From the NCBI GenBank assembly GCA_963920525.1, contig OY986438.1, forward strand, positions 130,523,920 through 130,587,919: 64,000 bases of DNA. Reading direction: 5' to 3'. Made by a program: the position numbers and the translations under genes. Source of the stretch: Dichetophora obliterata. Lineage: Eukaryota; Arthropoda; Insecta; Diptera; Sciomyzidae. Under the pieces are notes generated by a model. That model made no database searches, had not been told where the DNA came from, and saw only the letters and a list, made by a program, of their open reading frames with translations. Below, piece after piece: positions 1-9,830 of this stretch (positions are counted from its first letter, which is position 1; each line of letters starts with the position of its first letter).

Positions 1-140
1 AAGCGATGAGATTTCAGTGCCGATTTCTCAGTTTTTCTCCCTTTCATATATCCTGTTGTCAATTTTTGCTTTAAACTATCAAACATTTAGAAATTTTATT
101 AAATCATAGAAAATCAACGATTTTACTTTGAGACATACTT
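1..140. repeat. Dispersed repeat fragment cut by the window edge
   Basis: The first bases (GCGATGAGATTTCAGTG followed by TTTCTCAGTTTTTCTCCC) resemble 13276-13400, where the same order of motifs occurs (GCGATGCGATTTAAAGTG, TTTCTTAGTTTTTCTCCC, then T-rich DNA with GCTTTA). The copies are diverged. The family is unknown and no coding capacity is visible. Confidence 0.4.
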
Positions 141-1027
141 GAGACTTTATCTTAGAACTTTAAATCTTACATCAATCATTGCTGACAATTTTTAGACTAA
201 CTTTACGTAATTTTTACATTCAGGATTTACTTTATAATTATTACGACACTGCAAAAATTTGTGCAGAGCTATTTATTCACGACATGTTCATGCAACACAA
301 ATACATTTATATGTATTAAACGTAGCTTCAGCGACGTGTGAGTGGCGACTTCCGTTATAAAGTTTTCACACCTTTACATTTAAATTATACTTTTATTATG
401 CGTTCGCCAGGCCTTTCTGTTTGTTTTGTCCGGCTCACTTGACCCAAAAACTAAACTTGTTCATAATTTGCGATGTTTCATCGTTCTGTGTCTGCCTGTC
501 CGCTTGTCCAACGATGTCTTCGTCTGCAAAATGCGTACATGTTCTGTGGCATTTAGCTACATATCCATTCTACGCTTACATACATACATACTTACTTACA
601 TACATAATATGCAATAGTTAAGTTGTACCCGACACCTATGTATTTGTAGTTGCTACGCAAGCATGTCCTGACAGGATTTACTTACTTTTAACACTTCATA
701 GTTGAGAGTTGTTCATTTGTTGTTTATTTCGTGTGTTGTCGTTTCTTTACTTAATATGAGCGCAGTAAAAAAGTTAATTTTCCTTTATGTTACAAGATAC
801 GTATATGGCTTTTCCACCGCACTCAAACATGCTGGCTAGTATTTTACAGTGTACATGTATATTATAAGTTACACATCTTTGCTGGTATGTTGTATGAAAT
901 TTTTTATTCATTGAATCAACGTTGTGTGCAGTTTTCAGAAAGTTGTAACTTTTCCGTAGAAGTTCAAAGAAGTTCGAATTGAGAAATGTTCAATAAATTC
1001 TGCTTATGTAATTTATACCTAGCTATA
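141..1027. other. AT-rich noncoding DNA with a short tetranucleotide run
   Basis: No gene is recognised here. Positions about 578-606 hold an interrupted ACAT/ACTT microsatellite. The short open frames at 421-621 have no recognisable domain and look fortuitous. Confidence 0.5.
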
Positions 1028-1228
1028 GGTCTGTTTCCGTACTAGATTAAAGTAACTTGAAGTTGCTTGAAAGCGTTATTTTACAAATTTTTGAAGCTCG
1101 AGAGTGAAGAATAACATGCAAAATGTCACTCTCTATTCTATTACAATTACTTGAAATTAGAACGGAAGCAGACCTAATGTCACTCTCTATTCTATTACAA
1201 TTACTTGAAGCTAGTAAGGAAACAGACC
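1028..1228. mobile_element. TA-flanked MITE, copy 1, with a duplicated right end
   Basis: Inverted ends begin GGTCTGTTTCCGTACT at 1028 and end with the complementary AACGGAAGCAGACC at 1174, both next to TA. A second right end, TTACTTGAAGCTAGTAAGGAAACAGACC, follows at 1228, so the right end is partly duplicated. The interior carries TCACTCTCTATTCTATTACAATTACTTGAA. Two more copies lie at 12818-12918 and 19388-19534. The TA target suggests a Tc1/mariner-type non-autonomous element; this is inference, since no transposase is present. Confidence 0.75.
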
Positions 1229-2535
1229 TTATAATTTTAAATTACGTACAAGAATTCAATTACACTGAACTAATGTAAATTTCTTAATAAAACCTTAAAT
1301 TTTTCTTGCCATAACTACGAACATGGTTGTTAATAGCATTTGACAAATGTTTACATTTATTGCATTTTTGTTGGTTCCTGTCTTGAGTAATATTGCCTAA
1401 TTTATCCAACTACTACTTTTTCAAAGTCAAATAAATCAAAGTGTTGCTTTAAAGCAGCAACAAATAACGGCGCTAACTTGACTCTGTCAGCTACACACTC
1501 ACGCACAAAACATATTCAGGGCCGTCTTTGAGCACGGGCTCGCTGGCTAAGAGCCCAGGGCACCACATTCCCAGGAGCTTCTAAACCAAGTACTTTGCTT
1601 TTAGAGTTTGTTAACAACTAATAAAATACGCGAACATTTTTCATTTCATGGAAACATTTAAGGGAGTTTTTGACAAAAAAGCTTAAATTTAATTTACTAT
1701 GTATCTTTGGCTTAAGCAGACTAATCCAAAATAAAACATTTAAAGTACGTATCTTCATCCCATAACTAATACATCATTATAACAACCCAACTACGTAACT
1801 TTAACATTGTTTCGGTGAAAAAAAAGGTGTGGTGAAATCAGAGAACCCACACCTACGTAGTTTTTTTAATAAAAGTTATCGTCTGTACCATTTTGAATTT
1901 TTATTCAGAAAATATAAATTAAAATTCAGAAAAGATTTAATTAAATTGGGATAAGATCTATGCTGCTTGTTAAATGCTGGATTAAAAAAAAAAAAACTTA
2001 AATTTGGGTACCACATAAATAAGTATAAAAATCTGCGAGTCATTGCTGAAGCGTAACGAAATCAACACAATTTTCTAAGAGATTTTTTATGAGCCGTCGG
2101 TTTATAACGAAAGTCGTTGTCAAAAATCACGAAACCGATGCTAGCTAGTCCACACATGAACATATTTAATTAAAAGTGAAAAATTGAGTGAGCTTGGCTT
2201 GGAAGACTTGACGCATCCACCGGTTAGCAGTGCCCTTGCTTCATCCCATTTCCATTTTTCGTTTTTTAGTAGGTAGTCTTTATAGTGTTAAATTACCATC
2301 AAAAGAAATCTGTTAACCTAAAATCTGAAATCTGAAACAGTTCCTATAAATGATAAAATATACTAATTGGATGTTGGTTTTCTTTTTATTAAGCTGAACA
2401 GAAAACAAAATGAAACAATTATTTGAATTATCTCACTGCTCTCTAGATCTCACTGCGCTTTTTCGTTTGTGTTTTTGTTTTAACTGCTCAACGAAATAAT
2501 TTTTTTTTGAATACCGTGTGAGACTTTTTCAGTTA
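1229..2535. other. AT-rich DNA, no gene seen; one hAT-like terminus
   Basis: No coding region is recognised. At 1517 the motif CAGGGCCGTCTTTGAGC, followed by a GC-rich GGGCTC/GAGCCC stretch, looks like the terminus of a hAT-type element. A complementary end, ACGGCCCTG, lies at about 4900-4908, but the flanking bases do not form an obvious 8-bp duplication. Confidence 0.4.
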
Positions 2536-2750
2536 ACCTTCCTATATTCGCTCATTGGTCTCTTAGACCGAAAAATCAATAGTACGATATTTTTTCAAAA
2601 ATAAACGCCATTGGGACTTTACAGTATTTAGCAGCTTCTTATTTTTTGATACGCATTATTCAGTGCAGACCAGGTGGCGAATGAATACGTTATTTATTAC
2701 AGTTATTCGGTCTGTGAGACCGACGCGAGTATAAGTGTTACTCTTTTAGG
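2536..2750. mobile_element. Possible piggyBac-like terminus with short palindromes
   Basis: TTAA followed by CCTTCCTATATTCGCTC begins here. Within 25 bases comes the palindrome GGTCTCTTAGACC, and a related palindrome, GGTCTGTGAGACC, lies at about 2710-2722. TTAA followed by CC and subterminal palindromes suits a piggyBac-type end. I found no matching opposite end, so this is tentative. Confidence 0.3.
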
Positions 2751-2835
2751 TAAGTAACTAATTTTTAATTTCAAAATATTGCTTAATAAAATTTAATTAT
2801 GTATGCTGCTCAACATTATTTGAGACAAGCTTTCT

Positions 2836-3165
2836 TTGCTTTTAGCCATTTTTGTTACCAGGAAGGACGCAGAAAGAATAAGGGTACTGTTAGAGTGTGA
2901 AGATTCCAATCCAAATTACGAATTACACCTAAGCAAAGGTTTAGCCAGAATTTTTTGGGATGCGTATGGTGTATTATTTATCGACAACCTTCAACAAGGT
3001 CAACAAATGCATTTTTTGATGTACTGGCACTTCAAAAAGGCTTCGAAATATTTGGGTACTGTTACAATAAGTGCATTGATCTGGATGGAGACTATGTCGA
3101 AGATTAAATCATATGTTTCATTAAAAAAATATATTTTCATTGGCAGGCCGAAAAATTTTTATCTG
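2836..3165 (+). pseudogene. Mariner transposase remnant (C-terminal half)
   Basis: Residues reading IFWDAYGVLFIDNLQQGQQ match the segment before the second catalytic aspartate of mariner transposases. About 40 codons later, in the +1 frame, the sequence ends GDYVED and a stop (about 3088-3108), a typical mariner C-terminus. The block between them, which should hold the second and third aspartates, is missing, so this is an internally deleted and frameshifted relic. The irritans/mellifera group is my impression only. Confidence 0.65.
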
Positions 3166-3288
3166 ATACAGTAGATAATGAGTCGTCCAGAGAAAAATTA
3201 TATAAAAAAAATTTCGTAAAAAAGTTGTTTAATTTTAAAAACAAAAACAGTGAGTTCGAAAAAAATTTCCAAAGAGGTGTTATAAAAA

Positions 3289-4745
3289 CCCAGCAGTTAT
3301 TTTGGAGTCAATTGGAAAAACCAACTAGTTCATTTCTAGCTCAATTTGTGCTTGCTATGAAAACGTACAAGAAACTTCCGAAGTAGAACATTTCACTTTA
3401 ATTTTATTTTGTTTTCTTGTCAAAATTTTTACTTACCAAAATAAATTAAGTCTGAACACGAGTTGCTATATGCTATATAAAAAATGCTATATTTTTTTTA
3501 AATTTTCAAACTGTTTGACGAAAATCAATTTATAGAATTTAACAAAGGTAAGTTTTTGCATTGTATAAAAAAAAATAGCTACACAAAATAAAAATATGCA
3601 TCATCTTTTGCGGGATGCATTTCTTTTCGTATTACATGCAAGAGATAAGAAATAAATGCCAGTTCGGAAATGTGCATTTCCATTTCCACTAGTTTAAGTA
3701 TAAGAAAAAAGGAATGTTTTTGGGTATAATTGTCTTTTCTTGAACATCAACTTGTAAAAAGCGTCAGTTCGATCAATGTAAAAGGGTATTGTACAGGAAC
3801 CTGCACTGGCCCTTTTTGGACCTAGTTCAGTATTTCGTTCCTGTAATAAAATCGGCAAGTTACCGATTTGTGTGGCGTTAGCAGTTATCGATCCCTAGTT
3901 ACCGATTTCGTGACAACTAATGTCTCTGTACGTTTAAATCGGTAAAAACTAGGACCGTGATGAAAAAGAACACAAATCGAGAAGAAAAGTTGCGAAATTA
4001 AGTCAAAAGACAAGCCGCTGTTTACTCGAATATATTATTTTAGTTGCGCTAGAACTTTATAATAAAAGGGGGCATGTCTTGTTAAAAAAAAGTGAATATT
4101 TATAATGATGTGTATTAACGGCTGCGGAAGTAATCAACGATTATGAATGTAAATAATTTTACACTTAGTGCTGTGCTGCAAAAACTTAGCAAATATATGC
4201 ACCGGGTACTTTTTCATAGCTCAAACATACACTGTTTTAAAAATTTTTAACTTTTATGTAAATAGGCATTATTTATAAATTGCATTTACCTTTAAAACTA
4301 AAACTTTTTTAAAAATAACAAAACATTTCAGTCAGAAAAAAATTCATACTTATATGAAAGTAACCATTTTTAAAGGTATATTTCGAGCACTTATAACTTA
4401 ATAACACACAACATTACTGGCATTTGATAAATCGGTAGAATTCTCATTTGCCGCAAAGGCAATGAGAAAAGTGACACATTGTTATCGATTTACTTTGCGT
4501 TCAGAAACACTTTTTTAAAAGGTTCCATTGAAATGAAATCGGAACATGGGTTAGCTTATCGACTTGGAACGAACAAATCGAACAGAAATCGACTCACATA
4601 CCTACAGAAACATTGCAGGTGATAGTGACATCAGAGTGACGTCAAATCGGTAATATGAGTCGGTAACTACGATCGCTACGAGTTACAGGAATGAGCTACA
4701 GAACTATTTAAAAGTTGGTCCCATTTTCTGCAGGGAATAATCAAG
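3289..4745. repeat. Repeat C, copy 1 (interrupted)
   Basis: 3289-3830 and 4699-4738 together match the uninterrupted copy at 7119-7668. Shared landmarks are CAGCAGTTATTTTGGAGTCA, CAAAGGTAAGTTTTTGCATT, AAATGCCAGTTCGGAAATG, AAAAAGCGTCAGTTCGATCA and the end TTTCTGCAGGGA. The ends read CCCAGCAG and CTGCAGGG, suggesting a short inverted terminus. No protein is encoded. The copy is split by the 868-bp insertion at 3831-4698. Confidence 0.75.
3831..4698. mobile_element. Non-autonomous DNA transposon inserted in repeat C
   Basis: Comparison with the uninterrupted copy (about 7630-7645) shows the extra DNA runs from TATTTCGTTCCTGTAA to TTACAGGAATGAGCTA. These are imperfect 16-bp inverted ends (13 of 16 positions). 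CAG occurs on both sides (3828-3830 and 4699-4701) and once in the empty copy, suggesting a 3-bp target duplication. ATCGGTAA-like motifs recur near both ends in both orientations, as in subterminal transposase-binding repeats. Superfamily unassigned. Confidence 0.65.
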
Positions 4746-4908
4746 GTTGCTCATTATTCTAATAAGCTTACTTGTATATAATTTAATTTTAATATTCATA
4801 AGTGTCATCAATAATATGATATGATTCTGCTATAAAAGGTTTAATCCAACTATTTAAAAAATAGTATTTTTATTAAAAACTCTGTGTGTCCGACGGCCCT
4901 AAGTAAGA

Positions 4909-6160
4909 GACTTACTACGGCCCTGCACTCATACTCTCATTCTGAGCTACGTTTGTATACGTCGCCAGGAATCTCTCTTTGGTACATAATTTTTTCCCGA
5001 GTTTTTCATTTTCTCTTTAGTATGTTTTTTAATGACGCCTCATAAATCTTGTCCAACATTTTTGAGAGAATTTGTGTTGCTTTGAACAGCAGCTAATGCT
5101 GACCAGACCTGACTGCTAGATGCAGCTAGCTGTTTGAGGGTTATAAACGGACTATCACACATATCCGCCAACCCACACAGGCACTCGAACTCACCCACTT
5201 TTGCTCACGTACGAATGTGCTATAAAACGTACAGCATCCGAAGAAATGCTGTACTTTTCCGGAGGAGGATTGCACCGGATATGCCAGAAAAATTGCAAGA
5301 AAATTGCACGCAATTCATTGAGATGCTGCTGCTGATGTGCAGCTAATGTTTTGTCGAGTGTTGATGGTCTTGTAAGCGTTTTGCAAATGGTACCGAATAA
5401 ATATTCCCAGCAAAGTGGCAGTGGCTGCTGCTGCTGTGTGCAACCTGAAGTTGTCGTTGCAACCTTCTTGAACCGACATGATTTGCTGCTGCTATCCGAA
5501 GTGACGTTTATGCTGCTGCTTGGTGTTGCTTGCTGCTCAATAGCAGCTTAAGTGCAGATGTTGCCACCCACGTTGATAACACCTTTGCATGCAGTTGCAT
5601 TGTTGCGTTTGATGTTGTTGTTGTAGAGAATAAGCGCTCAAGTGTGAATTTTGACAATTGTGACAAACGAGCAGTTGTTGTAAGCTTATGTGTTGAGTCT
5701 AACGATTAACTACAAAATTACAACAGATTTAGCACTGAGGCATAAAATGCTTCCCTTAGTACCATATTTCATGGTATTCATGCTTGTTACGTTTTTGCGT
5801 AATTTAAGCAAGTTATAATTATGTTGCAATCGCGGTGAATTTAAGATTTGTACCAATTAATAAATGAACTTCTGCTGGACAAAATAACGTAAGGATTGTT
5901 TTTCTAACTCTTTAAAAAAAACCCGAATGTAGAAGACGATGCATCGAAGTGCGCAGGAAAGAAACGCGTGAGTAAAATTGCACAATCGTTGCATGAAAAC
6001 CTTAAGGAGTGCCGAAAATTGCTAAAGAAGGTGATTGAAACTAGTAAAGAGTCCAGCTTCTAAAGGTTTCGTTCGGTACATAGCGGATATTAACCCATCG
6101 GGCAAGGCGTAGAAGGTGGTGATTAGCAGATTATGAGGATCTAGAGCACCACAGCCTTCA
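4909..6160. other. Noncoding DNA with a GC-richer, CTG-containing part
   Basis: No gene is recognised. About 5100-5640 is richer in G and C than its surroundings and has imperfect GCTGCTGCTG runs (5323-5333, 5428-5439, 5485-5495, 5511-5520). Two open frames here (5134-5346, 5351-5551) encode no domain I know. Untranslated exon, promoter or simple low-complexity DNA are all possible. Confidence 0.35.
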
Positions 6161-6169
6161 AAATCAGCT

Positions 6170-8250
6170 CTTATGAACAGTGTGGTATCTCAACTTTTCC
6201 CCACCACAGCGAGCACAGGCACATGGCTATAGTCTACCCTTAGACAAAGGTGATATCCCTCCGGTGACATCGGAAGAGGTACTGCTGACATTGCAGAAAA
6301 TTTCCGATACCAAAACGCCCTGGCTGGATGGCATCCCTTACGTGGCGATGAAAAACGCAATACGAGTAGATCCTTGCGATTTTTCTAGAATGTTCTTAGC
6401 TTGCCCAAACGAAGGAACATTAACGTCTTTCTGGAAAGTTCAGAGATAAGTTTTGCTGCGTAAACTTGGGAAAGAACCTGAACAATTCTCGGCATACAGA
6501 CCACTTTGCATAAAAGACTCGCTGCGCAAAGAACTACAGAGCATCATACTCAGACGACTCCAAGATACTCTTGAATCACAAGGCAAACTATCTTCAAAGC
6601 AATTAGGTTCCAGACAAAGAAAATACACCATTGATGTTATCCAGGCTGAAATGACAATAGCTGCTGACGCTTGAAGTGGCATTAGGTAGAGTCGCAACAC
6701 TTGGCATCAAAAACGCTTTCAATTTGCCTATCTGAACACGAATACTGCAAGCGCTAAGCAAATTCGGCATCCCGGAATATCTTCAGCAAATTATCGCCGA
6801 TTATTTTAAGAAAAAAATGCTGCTCTACGACACTGACGAGGCTTCGTTGTTGGGCTCTTTGTTGGGGCCAACCTTGTAAAACGTCAAGTATGATGATGGT
6901 TTTCGGATTGGTATCACTAAGAATGCTACATTGGTTGGCTACGCGAATGATATCGCCCTGGTTGTAGTAACAAAGCACCTTCACACGTTAGAAGCACCAT
7001 GCAGTGACACGATTTCAAGAATTACAACGTGTTGATCTTAAGCTGGTAGCGAAAAAAAACGGAGGCGGTTCTTCTGAGCTCACGTAAAGCGAGGGAGTGT
7101 TTCAACTTCAGAGCAAATTATCATCCCAGCAGTTATTTTGGAGTCAATGGGAAAAACCAACTAGTTCATATCTCAATTTGTACTTGCTATGATATAGTAC
7201 AAGAAACTTTGGGAGTAGTTCAATTTAATTTTATTTTGATTTCTTGTCAAAATTTTTTTTTTACCAAAATAAATTAAGTCTGAACACGTGTTGTAGCAAT
7301 TTTTTTTATTTTCAAACTGTTTGAGGAAAAATCAATTAAAAGAATTTTACAAAGGTAAGTTTTTGCATTATAATTAAAAATTATAGCTACGTAAAATAAA
7401 AATATGCATCATCTTTGACGTGATGCACTTCTTTTCGTAATACATTTAAGAGATAAGAAATAAATGCCAGTTCGGAAATGTTCATAATGAAACTAGTTCA
7501 GGTATAGGAAAAAGGAATGTTTTTGGCTACAATTGTCTTTTCCTATGACACCAGCACGTAAAAAGCGTCAGTTCGATCAATGTAAAAGGGTATTGTAGAG
7601 GGACCAGTACTGATCCTTTTTGGAACTAGTTCAGAGCTATTTAAAAGTTGGTTTAATTTTCTGCAGGGATATTATAACCACGCAGCCAAACTTGCGGTAC
7701 CTTTGTGTTTTAATTGACATACGCATGTGTTTTACAGACCACCCTACTGTCCGTTAGCGAGAATGCATCGAAGGTCGATGGTGCACTCTCGCGCATCATG
7801 GTTAACATCGGTGGACCTCGAGCGAGGTATGGTCTCAGCACGATGTTATTGCAGTAATAGCAGCTATGTCACCTATCGATATACTCCAGCGTACTCTACC
7901 GTACTCCAGCGCTCCGATGAAGGTAGCGGAAATATATCGAAGGCCGACGAGAGACGGCGTGGCAACAAGTGTTGGCAACGTCGCTGGAAACAGTCTCAAA
8001 ATGGAAGATGCACCTATTTCCTTATCCTTGACATGGAAAAATGAGCTATTCGAAAAAATGGAGAAGAATACTTAAATGTGACAAAACTTCTTAGCGGTCA
8101 TGGATATTTCAAACAGTACCTTCAACGATTTAAGCATGAATAAAACCCATTTTGCACAAATGTCCGAGTAAAATTGCAGATGCTTGGCCCACTCTTTAAC
8201 GCAGAGCGGGCTGAGTTGACAAAAACTCTTGGGGTAGTCCCCATTTTAAG
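6170..8250 (+). pseudogene. R1-type LINE ORF2 pseudogene, split by repeat C copy 2
   Basis: 6250-6700 encodes reverse-transcriptase palm and finger motifs: SEEVLLTLQKISD..KTPWLDGIP, then in another frame SAYRPLC and a block before the GFR motif (here QLGSRQRKYTID). 6690-7010 continues with AFNL, a lost GVPQGS, GPTL and GYANDIALVV, the catalytic F/YADD equivalent, here with N in place of the first D. The C-terminal half reappears at 7725-8240 (SRIMVNIGG, then LLSGHGYFKQYLQRFKHE). Several stops and frame changes show it is dead. The reading order is interrupted by 7119-7668. Clade assignment rests on motif memory. Confidence 0.75.
7119..7668. repeat. Repeat C, copy 2 (uninterrupted), inside the R1-type LINE
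   Basis: This copy runs from CAGCAGTTATTTTGGAGTCA to TTTCTGCAGGGA and aligns by eye to 3289-3830 plus 4699-4738, with scattered substitutions and small indels. LINE coding sequence lies on both sides, so the repeat appears to have inserted into the LINE. It serves as the empty site for the insertion at 3831-4698. Confidence 0.7.
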
Positions 8251-8727
8251 GAATTTGGAAAGATACAACTAAAAGAGGTAAGATACAACGGGCATACAAA
8301 CATACGAAACGGAGGAGAAAGCAGCATAACCCCCTCTGTACCCACTTCGAACGACCGGACTGAGATGATCTAATGAACAATACTAACGATTGAGCAATAA
8401 TGCTCTGACGACCTCCAGACCTAACACCCACTGGTTCCTGAAGAAACAAAACATCAAAAAACATTCCTATCTAGCATGCAAAGACTTCTACATGTACAAC
8501 AACAATAATGTCAGAATAAGCAGCTAAACAAATTATGTTGAGAATTGCAACTCTTGTATGTAGAATAATACCCAACAAATTATTTTAGCGAAATCAACAA
8601 AAAGCTGACCCAAAGCCAACCAAGTCAGCATTACGTAGGTTTCTCTAACAGAAGTGGGTATTGTGAACATTGCACTTACTTTGAGACGAATAAGCTAATT
8701 CATCCCTCAAGGTCTTTGCGCATATCA
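8251..8727. other. Region after the R1-type LINE, no gene seen
   Basis: The first 150 bases are probably the decayed LINE 3' end (runs such as CAACTAAAAGAGGTAAGATACAACG). Nothing further is recognised. Confidence 0.35.
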
Positions 8728-8907
8728 ATGAAAATAAAATTTTTTATTCTTCCACTGATTCTCTGCTTATTCGGGGCTCTGGTGCAGTGCACTGACTTTG
8801 GAGCGAATCAATTTCTGATTGATCCCGCTGTTGCTGCTATGTTATTATTGAATGGGCTGAACTACCTCAGCCTTTGTGAATTCCACGTTACCATTTTATA
8901 CTTATAA
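8728..8907 (+). CDS. Possible small secreted protein or signal-peptide exon
   Basis: From the ATG at 8728 there are 59 codons. The first ~21 residues (MKIKFFILPLILCLFGALVQC) form a textbook signal peptide: two lysines, a hydrophobic core, then small residues before a likely cleavage site. The mature part, starting TDFGANQFLIDPAVAA, matches no family I know. It may be a complete short peptide or a first exon; a weak donor (TTT|GTGAAT) lies at about 8875. It sits between a dead LINE and a TTAA-flanked element, which argues for caution. Confidence 0.3.
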   Translation: MKIKFFILPLILCLFGALVQCTDFGANQFLIDPAVAAMLLLNGLNYLSLCEFHVTILYL

Positions 8908-9018
8908 AAAGTTATATTTGATTATAAAATTAGCTGGCTCAAGATATGATTTAGTAACTATTACTTAATTTTAAGTAATTTTTATTTAAGTATTTAAGTA
9001 AGTGAATTATAATGTTAA

Positions 9019-9755
9019 GGCGCGTTTCCACAGTCAATTTTTCTTGTGCAAAATAGGCATTGCACGTAATTTTGAAAGTGTAAACACTTGATTGCACGCA
9101 GTTTGTGAAATTGCATGCAATCGAAAAAAATGTTGGTTGACTTCCAACTTTTCTTGCGCAATTTGGTGACTTGATCAAAATTTTTGACGTTTTGTTTTGT
9201 TTATTTCTGTCTCCTCTCTATCGTTGCTCTGATTTTCCAAGCGGTTCAATTTCTGTTCAGTAATTTTTATGAGACAAATTATTAAATAACATTGAATATA
9301 ATTAAATTTTTTTAGATTAGTTGCCAAATAGTGGAGTGGAGACAGATCCATACAAATTCTGGAGGAATACGAGAATCACAATTGGAATGTGCATTCTCCA
9401 CTGTATAAAAAAAGGCAATGTGCATGACTGCTCCAGATGCCAAGGCAAAGATTCGCTCGATAAGGACGTCTTACGCCGCAGAAGTTGCGAAGATAAAAAA
9501 GAGCAAAAGTCGTGGTCTTGGTTCCAGGTTGCACATAACATAGCATCTTTTCAATAGTGCCTGCTTCGTTTTTTTGTTCTTTTAATTTTTTTTATATTCT
9601 CATTCTCTTTTGTTATTTTCTTGTTTTTCGCTTTTCATCTGCTTCGCAAAACAAAACCGACGACATTTGTATATAAAATGACTTTGAGCGTGTAAACAGG
9701 TTTTGTATGCAATATCCAACATTGCATAAAAAAATATTGACTGTGGAAACGCGCC
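9019..9755. mobile_element. TTAA-flanked element carrying a MADF-like remnant
   Basis: The inverted ends GGCGCGTTTCCACAGTCAAT (9019) and its complement (ending 9755) match fully over 20 bases. TTAA stands on both sides (9015-9018, 9756-9759), as for piggyBac-type insertion. Because TTAA is itself a palindrome, it could instead be the outermost part of the inverted repeat. The 737-bp interior carries a broken MADF-domain-like stretch (see 9330-9555). No transposase is present, so this is non-autonomous. Confidence 0.75.
9330..9555 (+). pseudogene. MADF-domain-like gene fragment, frameshifted
   Basis: Read across frames the stretch gives ILEEYENHNWNVHSPLYKK and then AKIRSIRTSYAAEVAKIKKS, resembling the start and the third helix of insect MADF DNA-binding domains. 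At least one frameshift and several stops interrupt it. MADF-type proteins accompany PIF/Harbinger transposases and also occur as host regulators. Its position inside an inverted-repeat element favours a transposon origin. Assignment is from motif memory. Confidence 0.45.
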
Positions 9756-9830
9756 TTAAGTCAAAGCAATATTTAGTTGCGCCAAAAAAAAAAAAATTCA
9801 AACAAAAACTGTTTTGACTAATCATAATAC

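Noticed and set aside
1517..4908. A 3.4-kb hAT element bounded by CAGGGCCGTCTT and ACGGCCCTG
   Set aside because: Only about nine terminal bases match and the flanks (ACATATT, CACTCATA) do not form an 8-bp duplication. Kept only as a terminus note.
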